Assembly (NCBI GenBank): GCA_949825025.1
Contig: OX463778.1
Span: 32,061,969-32,125,968 of the forward strand
Direction of reading: 5' to 3'
From: Siphlonurus alternatus
Lineage: Eukaryota > Arthropoda > Insecta > Ephemeroptera > Siphlonuridae
DNA length: 64,000 bases
Shown here one piece after another: positions 50,991 to 63,184 of the stretch (position 1 is the first letter of the stretch; every line of letters begins with the position of its first letter). A program made the position numbers and the translations under genes. The notes below the pieces were generated by a model. It made no database searches and was not told the origin of the DNA. It saw nothing but the letters and a program-made list of their open reading frames with translations.

Positions 50991-52770
50991 ATTTTTTCCT
51001 CGTAGGCGGTGAGTGATTCGCAGACAGAGTTGCACAACGACGCACGTTTTGTCTCGTTAAACAGCTGTTCCGATGGCGCCGTATTGTCATGTTCCTGGCA
51101 CCCTCTGAACTTCGACCCTGTTAGGGTTCGACCCTGAGACCGTCAGTCTGGTATCCCTGTAGTTCCAGTCTACCCTAGACATCCCTTGTCCCCGTACAAA
51201 CCTTGTCCCGTGGGCAGATGGGCTGCCTAGATCCTTGTACTTTCTTACCAGATCGCGAAGTAAGGATCTGCGGGTTGTGGTGATTCAGGCGTAGTGGCCG
51301 TAACAAGGTCGCGATAGAGGAACAGATAAAAAAATATACACACAATTGTTTTGTAATATCAACACAACGTGCATTTTATACTTGATTAAACACAATATTT
51401 TATGATCTTAAAGATAATCAAAGTGTATTTTTCAGCTTGTATACGATGTAAGAATATATCATTCAGCTTGCACGTATTATAAGGGAAAAAAAAAGTATTT
51501 TGAAATTGCGCAGGAACATGGTATATGCGTGAACTATTTTATATCACTTACCAATGCACATATGACCCTTTTGACTAGCTCATCTACAATTAGAAGAGCA
51601 GCTAGCTGTTCATTTTAAAATGCACAAGTACATTTACAATTTTAGAAATAAAATTACATAAAATATGAGTTTTCAGTTTTAGCTACAAATTCACGTAATA
51701 TTTCATTGTAATTTCCTCGTGTCGATGCTCGCGATGATCTGCTGGGCGTGCCTGTGACGTCACGAGTTGGTGGGCGGGCGAGTCCTTGGCAGGCTGCTGG
51801 CGATATATCAGCAGCCGCAGCAGCAGCCCACGACAAAGCCAGCGCCCCGGGCGTTCATCTCTCCTGCATCAAAACAACCGGCCACATCGTCATCGACTGC
51901 ATGCATGCGATACACGGGAAAAATATATATATAGTACTTGCCGCTCATGCACTGGAAATTAATAGGAAAATTTCGCCTTAAATGTTACGCATAATGCATA
52001 ATCCATGCATGCGAAGACTTGAAAATCCTTGAAAGCATCGTTTTACTAAAAGATATAATTTGTATTTTATTTTGTAACGAATGAACGAGTTTATATATTT
52101 TATTTTTGATATTGATTCATTTTTTAACCCTATAATAGTTGACAGATATTCTACAACTTATCTGTAAATCCCCTTACTTTGTTGTAGGGATAAAGTTGAT
52201 TTCTTTTTTCAGTGTATGTTTGTTTACTGTCCATAGGTGCATAGGATGATGGAAATATGTTAAGACGACCTAAATTTTGTATTCTTTATATTCTATCAAA
52301 TTTCCCTTTCACTTATATTTTAATATCATAAAGTCAGTCATTTAGAACAAGATGTACACTCCAGCATTCGAATATAAACATTTTTATTACTAACATATTA
52401 TATGGGCGTAGTCGTTAAAAGTTCAATTATAGAATTATATACTTATTTTCATGTTACAACTACTATCTGCTATCAACAACTAACTGTCTGCACAAGTTAT
52501 TAAGTTCTAAACTCATTTAAAAACATTTATTATTTAACCTATATTTAAATGAGCATTATCGATCAAATCGTATTTAATTTATGGCACTGTTTATAATTTA
52601 TGATCGTGACTATTTTATGGCAAGTGTAAAATTAGGATAATTCAATTATCCAATTTGAAAATCTTTTTAAAGTTAACAATTCTCTAAAGGAAAGCAATAA
52701 TTATTTTAATATGACATGTGTATATACTTACAGATTTTTATCAATACTATTTATTTTATTTTTTAGAATT

Positions 52771-52771
52771 A

Positions 52772-52830
<59 letters not shown>

Positions 52831-52833
52831 ATA
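52771..52833. repeat. (ATAA)n microsatellite
   Basis: Fifteen or so uninterrupted ATAA units in MRTF intron 1. Confidence 0.97.
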
Positions 52834-53169
52834 TTAATATAAAATATTATATTATTATAGTTCATGCCAGAGTATAAATAGTGAGAATTGTGAGAGCTAA
52901 AAAATAAATAAATAAGGGACGATACATAATTATTGAAAATATTATATAATTATAACAACACGTGCTATTTTATTTAAATCTTATTATAAAGTGTATTATT
53001 ATTTAAAAAAACATAATTATATACAATTTAATCATGCAATATTTTTAATCAATTTATTTATTATTTGAATGATTTTCACTTGCCTCTTGAAGTTTTGCTG
53101 ATAAAACTGTCGATAAAAAAGTTTCTTGTAGATTTAAGTGGCTTTAGTTATAAGAAATATATAAGGTGT

Positions 53170-53325
53170 GTTTACATGCGAGAGACGTGTTGCACCTGCC
53201 GTGAAATACTATAATGGCGACCTTGGTGAAGTGCACCACTTTGCCAAAATCGCTGCGTGAACCAAGATGGCTGCCATAATATACATACTTTCCAAACAAT
53301 ATTCTGGCTCTTCATGTAAATGCAA
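53170..53325. repeat. Imperfect inverted repeat with two ATGGC-type cores
   Basis: TTTACATG near 53171-53178 mirrors CATGTAAA near 53313-53320. ATAATGGCGACCTTGGT mirrors ACCAAGATGGCTGCCATAAT (53261-53280). The inner AAGATGGC resembles a YY1 site. It may be a MITE or a regulatory patch. Confidence 0.5.
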
Positions 53326-56300
53326 CTTATCATTCTCTCACCGCGCGGTCAGATGTTGATGGTACGTGTGTTGGTGCGTGGGTCGCGGAGGACTCGCGGA
53401 GGCGTCCACCACCACCGAGATCTCGCAAAACGTAACGCGGCGTCTCGAGGCGTGGTCCTCCACAGGGATGTGGGAGGGCAGCGTTGCCAGGCCTATATCA
53501 CCACACCGTTACCGAACTAAATTCTTAAATATTAATGCTTTGCAATGAAAAGCTTTCCGAAGTTTAACTGTACTTGATTTAACTTTGATAAGTTTTTAGG
53601 GGGAGAATTGAGTATGAAGGTTTGTATTGTCGCGTTGGTTTAAATATCGTTATTATTTAAAATTTTACTAGCTTCTCTCTCCAGATCATATTTATATAAT
53701 CGAACACTATTATTTATATTAATCAATGAACTTTATATGTGTCATAGTTTTCTTAATCAGAGAATTCATAATCGCTATATATTTTTTTATATAATATTCT
53801 TTTATTTATCAAACCATTTTATTCAGAACTTTGTGTTAAAATACAGTATAATTGTAAACTGAAAAACTTTTGTATTATATATTTTATTATAAATGAAATG
53901 TTATATAGAAATCTTCATGCATGCTGTTATGTGTATTATACAATGATATAATGCAAAGAAGAATAAAAATACGGGCACCTTTAAGCCATTTTCCGGTCAT
54001 TAACACACAAAAATGTTGCCGCAACAAGCTTTACAAAATTAGTCCATTCATTATACACGTGTTCTTCATCAAAACAATAGGGTCGTTACTGATCATTAGT
54101 ATTTAAATTGTATAGAATTGAGACACCCATAAAATATATTGTCATGTTTCGATTGTTTTTAAATTTTTACAAAACAACTTGAATTGTTCTCCATCACCTT
54201 ATAATATATATTATATTTTTATATTTAAACTATTTGCAAGTTATAAAAAGTAGTAATAAATCAGCATATAAAAGTGTAATTTTCTTTATATTATAGACAA
54301 ATTATAACATAATTACCATAAATAAATTACGTCTGCCTGCTTAATATCCATTTATTATTGCTGACAAGTTCTACAGCCCGAGGTGCTCACGCGATGGTAC
54401 CGCGAATGACATCAAGACATTGTTGTTACGAAGACGGCGTCTGCTTCTGCGACTTTTGTTGCTGCTGGCTTGACAGCATATCCACGGAGGTTGTATTTAC
54501 TACCTAGAGAGGATATTTTTTTACACTATTAGCACTCGGTACTTGTATGTATGACTGCAAAGTATATAATTATAATTATTCACTTGGTTAAAATTATTAT
54601 TAAAGTCTGTATCATAAATTTTGCTTTTAATAACTGCATAGCTTTAAATTTATTCAGTTACTATAAAATGAATATATCTATAGATATCATAACATTATGT
54701 TATGTATATATATATATTATAATCAATTTTATGCACAATATATGAGAGATGGGTATAAGTTATAAGTAATCAGCAGTATCAACACATTTTTAAAGCAGAT
54801 AATATATGTAAAAAAAAAAAAAAAAAAACTTTTTTCTGAATATGGTGGTATACTAATTTTCTTGTTGTTCACATAATATAGTTTTATGGGAAATATTGTT
54901 AAAAAGTAAATGAATACTCTTAAGTTTCATTCAACAATAATTTTAAATTTTAATTAAATGGTAAACTGAAAGGTTCCACTCTAGAGAAATGGTACAACCT
55001 CTGAGTGCCTCACGTTGGCGGAGTGACCTGCTAGCACGTTTGCTCTGAAGTCTGAAGTTAACCAACCAGTCACTCGCTGCAGCTGACCGGAGTAACAAGT
55101 ATCTTTACCGTCTGTGCTAAAGTTTTAGTGAAAATAAATGAATATTACTTTTATGTGTATGTAAATATAATAATAATATATTATAGTTGTTGTTAATAAT
55201 CAAGTCTCGTATTTCAACTATGGTAAGTCACATAGATCCATATATGAAATAATGTAACCTCTCAATAATAATAATTATTTGTAACGTGATAACATGTAAC
55301 AATGGTACTTTTACACCTGCTGTATGAGCTGCGTGATAAATATACTAACATTTTCTAATATTTATAGATAAGCTATTTGTAAAATATTAAATACAGTATG
55401 TTGTTGTTGTTTTTCAAATTGCTAAAAATTAAATTTCAAAATAATATAGTTACCTGTAAATAATTATAGTAAAATTATTACTAAAAATTTCCAAATGCTC
55501 TATTCTATTTCATTTTTATTGTTTGTGCAGAGTTGTCCGAATGCCAAATTTGTAGAGAAATTGCAACTTTTTAAATTTTGTAGTGAACAACCTGAATTAA
55601 AAAACAAACAAACAAACAAACAACAAGTCATATAATGCAGTAAATAAGCTAATGTTAGCTGAAAAAAAAAAACGGTGATATATACAGCCATTTTCAAGAA
55701 TATTATAGTATTTCGTATCTTGATTTTTTCTAGTGGCTACTGAAGCCTGAAAATTTACATTATTTTACAACAAATTTAATCCTTTCAACATTACAATTCA
55801 TTGCGCTACCGTTCTTATGTCATTGCAAATAAATTTCATAATAAAAACATTATATCCAATTAGGGCATGAAGTATAATTATTATAAAGATTGCAATCTAT
55901 ATATATATTAATTGAGTGACTTACAGCAAAACTTTATGACGTATAAAACGTAATACAATTAAGGTAAACAATTCACTGAATCATGATTATATTGTATTAA
56001 AGTAAGGAATTGAGGATCAATTTTGTTGACGTGGTACTCATACTCGTCAAACTGTTGGCACGAGCTGACGAACGGATGTTTGTAGTGCTGTTGACGAGAT
56101 TATTGGGAGTCTGGAAGAGCTGTGGCTGAGAAGATGGAGTTAATTACCGCAGCAGCAGCATAAGAAATCGTGTTCGCCCACTCGTAGCCTTGACAAGGAG
56201 AAGAAAAATATAATAATATCATCACTAGCAACGTTATTAAATATAATGTACCTGTAATGAAATTTGTAATTTTATAGAAACAAATTGCGTATGATTATCG

Positions 56301-57678
56301 TACTAATATTTTGATTTTTATCAGCTATGAGAAAAAACATGCTTATAACTAAAGTTATATCCTATGTTTATTTTTTATTATATAGTATACAGTATAATCG
56401 GTCTATAGGCTTTAAAGGGTTAATAACTTATAAATTTCGGATAAACAAGAACTAGTAAAAAAAAAAAAAAAAAGTATATATTATATTTATAGAATTAAAT
56501 TAACACGATTTCAATTTCTCTTATTAAAACTATCATGCACGTTGTGCTAAACTTCTTTGCTTGTCTACATTTGCTATGACGTATAAGTGACACACAGCAG
56601 GATGGTTGTGAGGCATTTCCGCGCTCCTGGCTGCAGATAGAGCACTGATAGACGGCGGGGCGGGCTCAGCTGACTTTCTACGCGTGCTGACGACCAGATG
56701 TTCACAGGGCGCGTCACCCCTGAGCCCCCGTCAGTGGGGAGAGTCAGCAGGGTCGCTGGGAAGGCGTCTCCGAGTGCCAAATTGGCGGAGGCGACCCGTG
56801 GGCAGCCACCAGCAGGTCGAAGGTCAAAGCGGGGGCGTGACACTGACACCTGGTGGACACCGCCTGAACTTTCTACTACTACCTGGTTGGCGAGTAGTGG
56901 CGTCGATTTCTCTTAATCCCCTAGGCTATTGGATCATCACTGCCACCTTCGATTAATTTATGCCTATTATTTCTTCCGGTTGCGTCATTCCTTATATTTT
57001 TGTTAGAAATATTTTGTTAGTTTTGAATCAAACAAATTAAAATGGTAAAAACGTAAGCTCCAAAAGGAAATTTGACATTCAGCTTTCAATGAAAATAAAT
57101 TGATAAATATGCTATTTACCTTTTATAAAGGTGCAATCGTGCACCTAGAAAATAGTAATTTTATTATTTTTATGAGATCAAACGAAAATGCCTGCCGATT
57201 GCCAATTGTAAAAAATAAAATAGCATATTATAGCATTTATACAGAGAGTATGAATAGTTTATATAAAAAAAAATGGAAATATAATAATAAAAAAAAAGTG
57301 AAATAGAACATGAAGTATCATACATCTTACAGTAGCTAACATGTTTATCAAAGTAACTTGTTCTCGGGTAATTTAAATGCCAAGTACAGTACCTAGTTTA
57401 TACGTTTCTTTGAGACAAGACTGAAGTCTGTTCTTTATAGTAATGCATGTTACTTTTGAACCTCGTTTAACTATACTCACATCTTTACTCTTTGCAATGT
57501 TTTAAATAAACATCATGCCGTGCTCTTCATTATGTATATGTTTATATAAAGTTCTCTCCATGATTATACACTAGCTGCAGTAGTTAAACATAGAATTTAT
57601 ATCTAGGAAGCCTTCCTGCTGTATTCTCTGTACAATACGATCAATAACATCCTATATTTTGCTACAAATTTCTTGTGT

Positions 57679-57683
57679 AAAAA
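57679..57683 (-). terminator. Pol III terminator of tRNA-Thr
   Basis: Five consecutive A on the + strand (TTTTT on the minus strand) lie 7 bases downstream of the tRNA-Thr 3' end, the usual Pol III stop. Confidence 0.8.
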
Positions 57684-57690
57684 GCACCAT

Positions 57691-57762
57691 GCCTCCTGTG
57701 AGAATTGAACTCACGACCCCTGGTTTACGAGACCAGTGCTCTAGCCACTGAGCTAAGGAGGC
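57691..57762 (-). tRNA. tRNA-Thr (anticodon CGU)
   Basis: Read on the minus strand, this 72-nt sequence folds as a full cloverleaf. The 7-bp acceptor stem GCCTCCT pairs with AGGAGGC. The D arm is GCTC/GAGC with an 8-nt loop. The anticodon stem CTGGT/ACCAG encloses loop CTCGTAA, giving anticodon CGT. The variable loop is GGGTC, and the T arm is GTGAG/CTCAC with loop TTCAATT. The A box (TAGCTCAGTGG) and B box (AGTTCAATTC) serve as internal Pol III promoter. CCA is not encoded, as in eukaryotes. A run of five T on the minus strand at 57679-57683, 7 bases past the 3' end, is a good Pol III terminator. There is no intron. It sits inside MRTF intron 1 on the opposite strand, in a small GC-rich island. 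Confidence 0.97.
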
Positions 57763-59418
57763 GGTAGTGAAGCACCGACGAGATAGCACAATACGTTGTT
57801 CGCGTGGCTGGCAGATAGTGACGCGCGCTGCATGCTATATAGCACACCGTTCGCGATTGCTGGTACGCAAACAGGCTGCCGAGTAAGTCACAACCGAGGA
57901 CACAGTACAGTACACTGGCGCCTCTCTTTGTCTATATAGCATTGACGTAAATATTGAATCATAAAATATTAAATTAAAATATTTTATCCTTATTTTTTAA
58001 ATGGATTGATTTGAAATACCTTTTACTTCACAGGTGCATGTGTGTTGTGATGGCTGTTCCAATTAAAACATAACTACATACATGAACTGTCTGCATACTT
58101 TGTGGTAGCCCTATATAGTATATTAATATTCAAATTTAAATTAAAATTTATAGATTTCATCGAGTTCGAAATTGAAATGAGATAGCGTTTAAAAATATAA
58201 TAAAATAACACTATGATCATCAGTTTATTATATAATTATAATAATAAATTCTGATGACTTTATGTAATAATCATGGTAAAAATTTACCAACCCTTCTCCT
58301 GTAATATTGTGAACTATACCAAAAATAGTTTACTTCTCCTTTTTTTTTTCTATATTTGAATAATTTTGATGACCTTCAATTAAATTCGAGACGTCTGGAA
58401 GACCTTGCATTTTATTGAACATATTTCTCTTTATAGTGGTACTTAAGTTCTCCTGGAATTCACTACCGACTTTCTTACATCACATGGCACGCGAATTAAC
58501 CTGCTGCTAGCATGTCTGGGGATTTATGCGCCGGAGCACTTTACTTCAGTGCCCGGCCAGCAGCATTGCAGTATTTCACATTGCATGTAGTTTTGAAAGC
58601 AAATTTCAAAATTAAGGGGCTTAATTAAGTTTATATTTCGTAAGAATTAATGGAATATTCTAAGTTAATTGTATTTTTTGCACATGATGATATATTGTTA
58701 TCTTCAACTGATGTGTAATAAATGAAATGATATTAACTATATAATATCATACAGGACAATATTATACATGTTGATTTTTCCTTGTGCCAAAGATTTCATA
58801 GCTGTTAAACATTGATTTTTCATAACAACATATATTATATTGATTACTCATAATTTTAGCTTTACATAACGTTTTTAGCTACTGCATGCGTTCTTTTTCA
58901 TTAATATATATATTTTTTTCTTGACTATTATTTTATTATTTTTTGTACGTACATAGCATTTACCTCACAAATTATCTAAAAAGCTGGCGAATCAGACGTT
59001 TCTCAACATGTATGTTGCGATTGCTTACATTCTGAATGTTGTGACAGTATAAATTATATTCGTGCTCTTGTGTTATTGGCGTTTTTTATAATTTTTAATT
59101 CAGTGAGGATGAAGAATGAAATAAAATTTACGAGCACTATTACAGCAGGTCAACGAGTAATAATCTAATATGAATCGACTATATCAGGACACGCCACGGT
59201 ACTAATAACATAAAACGGAATATCACAGGGCCAATCAAGAATGTTAATTTTGTTATCATTATGAAATTGTATATTTTTTAAAGACAGTAATTAAATAGTT
59301 GCTCCCTTTTTCAGTTTGCAATTGAAAGCTAAATTACTGCGGACACTAAAAATAATTTGAAATAACGCGACCTGTCAAATGTCACGACATATCTGACGTG
59401 CTGTTCCTTGTGTTACAG
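57763..59418. other. End of intron 1, AT-rich
   Basis: A short GC-rich tail flanks the tRNA gene to about 57920 and a patch lies at about 58440-58570. Otherwise AT-rich up to the exon 2 acceptor. Confidence 0.5.
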
Positions 59419-59519
59419 AGGAGTACGGTGGCGAGCAGCAACGGCCCGTGTACTGGCGCATCCAGCTGGACCGTGACCTGCTCGAGACCATCCTCGCCAT
59501 CTACCCTGAGTGGTTCAAG
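59419..59519 (+). CDS. MRTF: MRTF-family coactivator, coding exon 2
   Basis: This 101-nt exon lies between a good acceptor (TTGTGTTACAG) and a consensus donor (AAG|GTAAGT). It completes codon 93 and encodes residues 93-126. The peptide begins EEYGGEQQRPVYW and continues through LDRDLLETILAIYPEWFK. It is not low-complexity: charged, Leu/Ile-spaced residues suggest an amphipathic helix, and it has two Trp. I do not recognise it from the vertebrate MRTF N-terminus, so its role is unknown; an invertebrate-specific conserved segment is possible. It ends in phase 0, matching the next exon at 60054. Codon choice is GC-rich (CTG, CTC, ATC, GAG), unlike the flanking introns. Exon status is well supported by splice sites and frame. 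Confidence 0.8.
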
Positions 59520-60053
59520 GTAAGTCTGACATGGATTATCTATTATCTGCGAATAGTCATTGATACTAAGAAAATCTATACTGCCCGGTGTAGCACTGCA
59601 TTCATGCCTTGATACGGAAAATATTTTCTCTCACTTTGTTATCCGTGGAAAATGTCTACTATTTATATAATATGTTTTAGTGAATATCACATTTTAGATT
59701 ACTGCATGTTTTTGTTTTTTTTCACGCGTATTATTTTATTTATTTTTATTTTTTGCTTTACATATAATATATTACTTGATTCCGTATGGCAGATATTGTT
59801 TTATCGTCCAGGACTCTAGAAGGGCAACATTTACCTGACAAATAAATATTGAAAAATATATATGTATATTAACATTTGTATATAGTTTTACTTCTACAAT
59901 TCATTTTGTTTGAAACATTATAAAAGAAATTAGAAAATGCAAAATACACTGTGATGCACGCATAACTATATTATAGCGTAATATTACGTTTCTTTCAGAT
60001 GATTCTTGTAAGTATTTCACTGATTATGTGTCCTCCCTTGTGTTCATATTCAG
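59520..60053 (+). other. MRTF: MRTF intron 2 with candidate microexon
   Basis: This is a phase-0 intron of 534 bp. Near its 3' end, positions 59999-60007 are flanked by a pyrimidine-rich acceptor (TTTCTTTCAG) and a GTAAGT donor. They would form a 9-nt in-frame microexon coding MIL. The -1 base at the donor is T rather than G, which weakens it. Confidence 0.6.
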
Positions 60054-60243
60054 GACTGCAACTTGGACCTGCTAAACATGGCTGAGGGCCCCAGCAGCAG
60101 CAGTGGAGGCGGCAGCGGGGGCGGGGAGGGCGGAGGTGGCTCCGCAGGGGGCTCAGCCGGGGGCACGGGCCTGCCTTTGTCACCGCCCAAAGCCGAGGTG
60201 GACGACTCACCACTGCAGAAGTGCATGGATAAAAACAAAGAAT
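60054..60243 (+). CDS. MRTF: MRTF-family coactivator, coding exon 3 (Gly/Ser linker)
   Basis: This 190-nt exon runs from acceptor ATATTCAG to donor T|GTGAGT and encodes residues 127-189 plus one base. It opens DCNLDLLNMAEGPSSSS, then a Gly/Ser/Glu-rich linker of about 30 residues, then LPLSPPKAEVDDSPLQKC, ending DKNKE. The two SP sites (LSPPK, DSPLQ) could be proline-directed phosphorylation sites; this is an inference. The end of the exon leads into SLKVKL of the next exon, resembling the conserved run-in to the first RPEL motif of MRTF proteins. The Gly-rich tract could be length-variable. Phase is 0 at the start and 1 at the end, and both agree with the neighbours. Confidence 0.82.
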
Positions 60244-63184
60244 GTGAGTTTATTGTCTGTATAGTAATCTGATAGCACCTTCGGACATATTTGATTAAGA
60301 CTGCAGTGTGTCTTTGCATACTGACCTCCGACCATTCACACTTCCCGTGTGTCTCGCGATCTCCCCCAACACCGGAAGACACACAGGCGGGGCGCACCGT
60401 TACCAGCCGATTCCTACGTGACCCCTCTTCATGCTAATTGTCCCGTGCAACCTGAGAACTGACCAATGACCACTTCCTCCTGATGACCGGCGGTGTCTGC
60501 ACCCTCGCTTTGCACGATCGCCCATTCATTCGATATTCATAGTCATGAAAGTACGTGGCTTCTATGTTCCTGCAATCAATAGAAAAAAATTAATTAAGTA
60601 ATTTGTTGACTTTATCTTGTGCTGGAACATATCCGGATTATTTACCAATGTTTGTAGATAGCAAAAAAATATATATATATATATATATATATCGTATATA
60701 TTATAATAAGCATTATGCTCAAAAACGTGTCATCAGAATTTTTTCATCGTAAAATTATTTGGCACAATTAACGGGCATTAAGTAAAGCAAAACGTATTGA
60801 TAAGACCATTTCTCGTAATATTTACTTGCAATCACGATCACACAGTATACCGTATACATAATTATACTATAAATGTCATGCAATAAATTAAATACATTTT
60901 ATTACTGTCTCTATTTTATCATTTTAATCAGACTTTGCTTCAAGCTTTATTGTTATCTACCGCCACATCATAAAAACTTAAATAATCAAAGTTACACAAT
61001 TAAACTTAAAATGACTTTCACTTTTTTTATTATTTCACGTAACATAATTTTATTTTATTTACATCTCACGAATTCTGATACTGTTGTTATTTGTTATAAA
61101 AATAAAAAGCATTCAGTTTATGATTCTTTTATGTTTACGAACTAGATTTTTATTTTTACTTTAAGATGTTACGACAACAATTTTCAAAAATATAAATAAA
61201 CTTTAAAATGTATATTCTTGTTCTATCAGAGTACTGTGACAGAATAGTTTTTACTACATGTTGGTGTCATCGTTGTGTCTCATATAGAATCAAGCAACAG
61301 CATGAGATAGATTGTCACCGTAATGATATGTAGCGCATGGCGTTTAGACAGCTGTTTGAGGCGCCTCTCACATAGATAGACAGAAGAGAGTTTCGGGCTA
61401 AAAGGGCAACAGCAGATGTACAAGGGTCACCGACCGAAAGGTGGGGAAGAGGAAAGGAAGAAGTCGGCACGCGAACGCCTCCTCCGCTGTTTCCTCCGCA
61501 CTTTACATCCGCTCCCGCGTGCACATTACGCGACCGCACGAGCACCAGCTGACGTCACATCATTACGTCCATCACGTACACTTAAACGAACGTGATCGTA
61601 CCCCTAGTAAAAATTTAAATATCGATACGTGTATATTAATGTAAATGTTATGCTACTAAAATTTAATAGAGTTTAAATGGCAGGAATAGAGGGGATTTAA
61701 TCGTACGATGAATGATTATTATTGATGTATTTTTCCTGTTTACTAATTTTAAGTTCAGATCGTTCAGATAGTCTTTTTTTGCTGATGGCGTCAAGATTTA
61801 AACCTCTGAACTATAGGAATTTTTAATTAAACCAATGCCTATACTGCATGATGTACGTGATATTTTAATAAGATTATTTATTTTTTATTTATACGTATAA
61901 GAAGTGTAAGAACATTGCTATAGCCATCATAATTTTTTTACTGTAATTTTAAATCGCATCGTATGGTCGGTATAGTAATATTGTAAGTTATTTTTTAATT
62001 AAAACGTTGAAAATAAACAAATTAGCACTTAAAGACTCATAAACCATGAGAGTTTGAAGGAGACAGCATTTCATTCATCACCATCCTTATTATTAGCTTC
62101 CGTATAGTCTTATTAAGATTTTAAAAATAAAACAACAACATACGGAACTTACTTTTTTGTGCACAAACACTCTTGCTCCCTTCTCTTCAAGTTGAACAGA
62201 TGTTCATCTCTTTTATGATAACTTTAAAAATTATCTTAAACTTTTTTTATGGAAATATAACTTAATTTTCTGACATATGCAAAATAAGTTGCTTTATATT
62301 TTTAGGAAGTTTAAAAAAATGGATATATTTTTTTCATCCCGGCCAAGTTCTATTAGTAGTCAATGATTCAAGAGCTACGAAGATCAGACGGAAGTGGGTT
62401 TACTTCCGGTGTTTAGCGCCGTCGTCGCTCGAATGACACTCGCACGTTTTGCATGCAGACGCGGAGGTTACACCCCCTTCGCGACCTGATCTAACACCTC
62501 GATGTCACGCCCCCTTTCTCATTAACGAGGTCAACGCGAGTCCTATAATAATACAAATTGAAAATGTCGTAACCGAGAGAGATCCCTTCCTAAAGCTCGT
62601 GACATCCTCATTTAACACGGAATTTGTCATTTAGATGCACAAGATTTATTATTCTGTATTCTATATTTAAATAAACAGCTTTCACAACATATTGAAACAC
62701 TTTTTAACTTGTTGATATAATAATCTCATTTATACTGTACTTTAACCTTTTCATGCCTATGCTGTGTTTGTATATTCATTATTCATCACTTCATAAAGTA
62801 TAATATTTCATTATGACAAATTATTTTTATGTACTTTATTCATCATCGATTAAAAATAATAACCAATTGAATTCATAATGTTAGTCATATTTTAATTACT
62901 CATTATTCTAAGAAAATAATTATAAATTATATGTTGACCATCATTGCATAATAATAATATAAAAAATATTTATATTTATTATTGTGATCAATGAACCTGT
63001 GAATGGCTTAAGCTGCAGTTGATTAAGCTGTCAATTTCCCCTTCTTTCCCCCTCCTTCCTTCCTCTGTAGACTCCTCCCAGGTGTATTGTTCCTCAGTCG
63101 CACCTGAGCACCAACAGTGTATACATGACTTCACACAGGTGTTACCCTGATCTAGCCTAATGTGTCCGTGTGCTAATGTTACAG
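60244..63184 (+). other. MRTF: MRTF intron 3 (about 2.9 kb)
   Basis: This phase-1 intron starts GTGAGT and ends TAATGTTACAG. It has a GC-richer start (to about 60540), a TA microsatellite at about 60667-60692, and GC islands near 61330-61590 (with TGACGTCA at 61550), 62390-62600 and 63000-63180. I found no additional exon. Confidence 0.7.

Larger units (their letters stand above)
50989..57678. other. Intron 1 segment with frequent GC islands
   Basis: Islands lie near 51000-51310, 51715-51910 (TGACGTCA at 51755-51762), 53200-53510, 54370-54510, 55000-55110, 56030-56190 and 56580-56920. Frames on both strands in these islands are short and unrecognised. Confidence 0.45.
37355..59418 (+). other. 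MRTF intron 1 (about 22 kb)
   Basis: The intron is bounded by GTATTG and TTGTGTTACAG, phase 1. It contains the nested palindromic element at 38551-40610, the tRNA-Thr gene on the minus strand, a long CT tract, a tetranucleotide repeat and a dozen or more GC-rich islands. No coding exon with convincing splice sites and frame was found inside. A long first intron loaded with islands is typical of regulatory introns, but no function is shown by the sequence. Confidence 0.6.
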
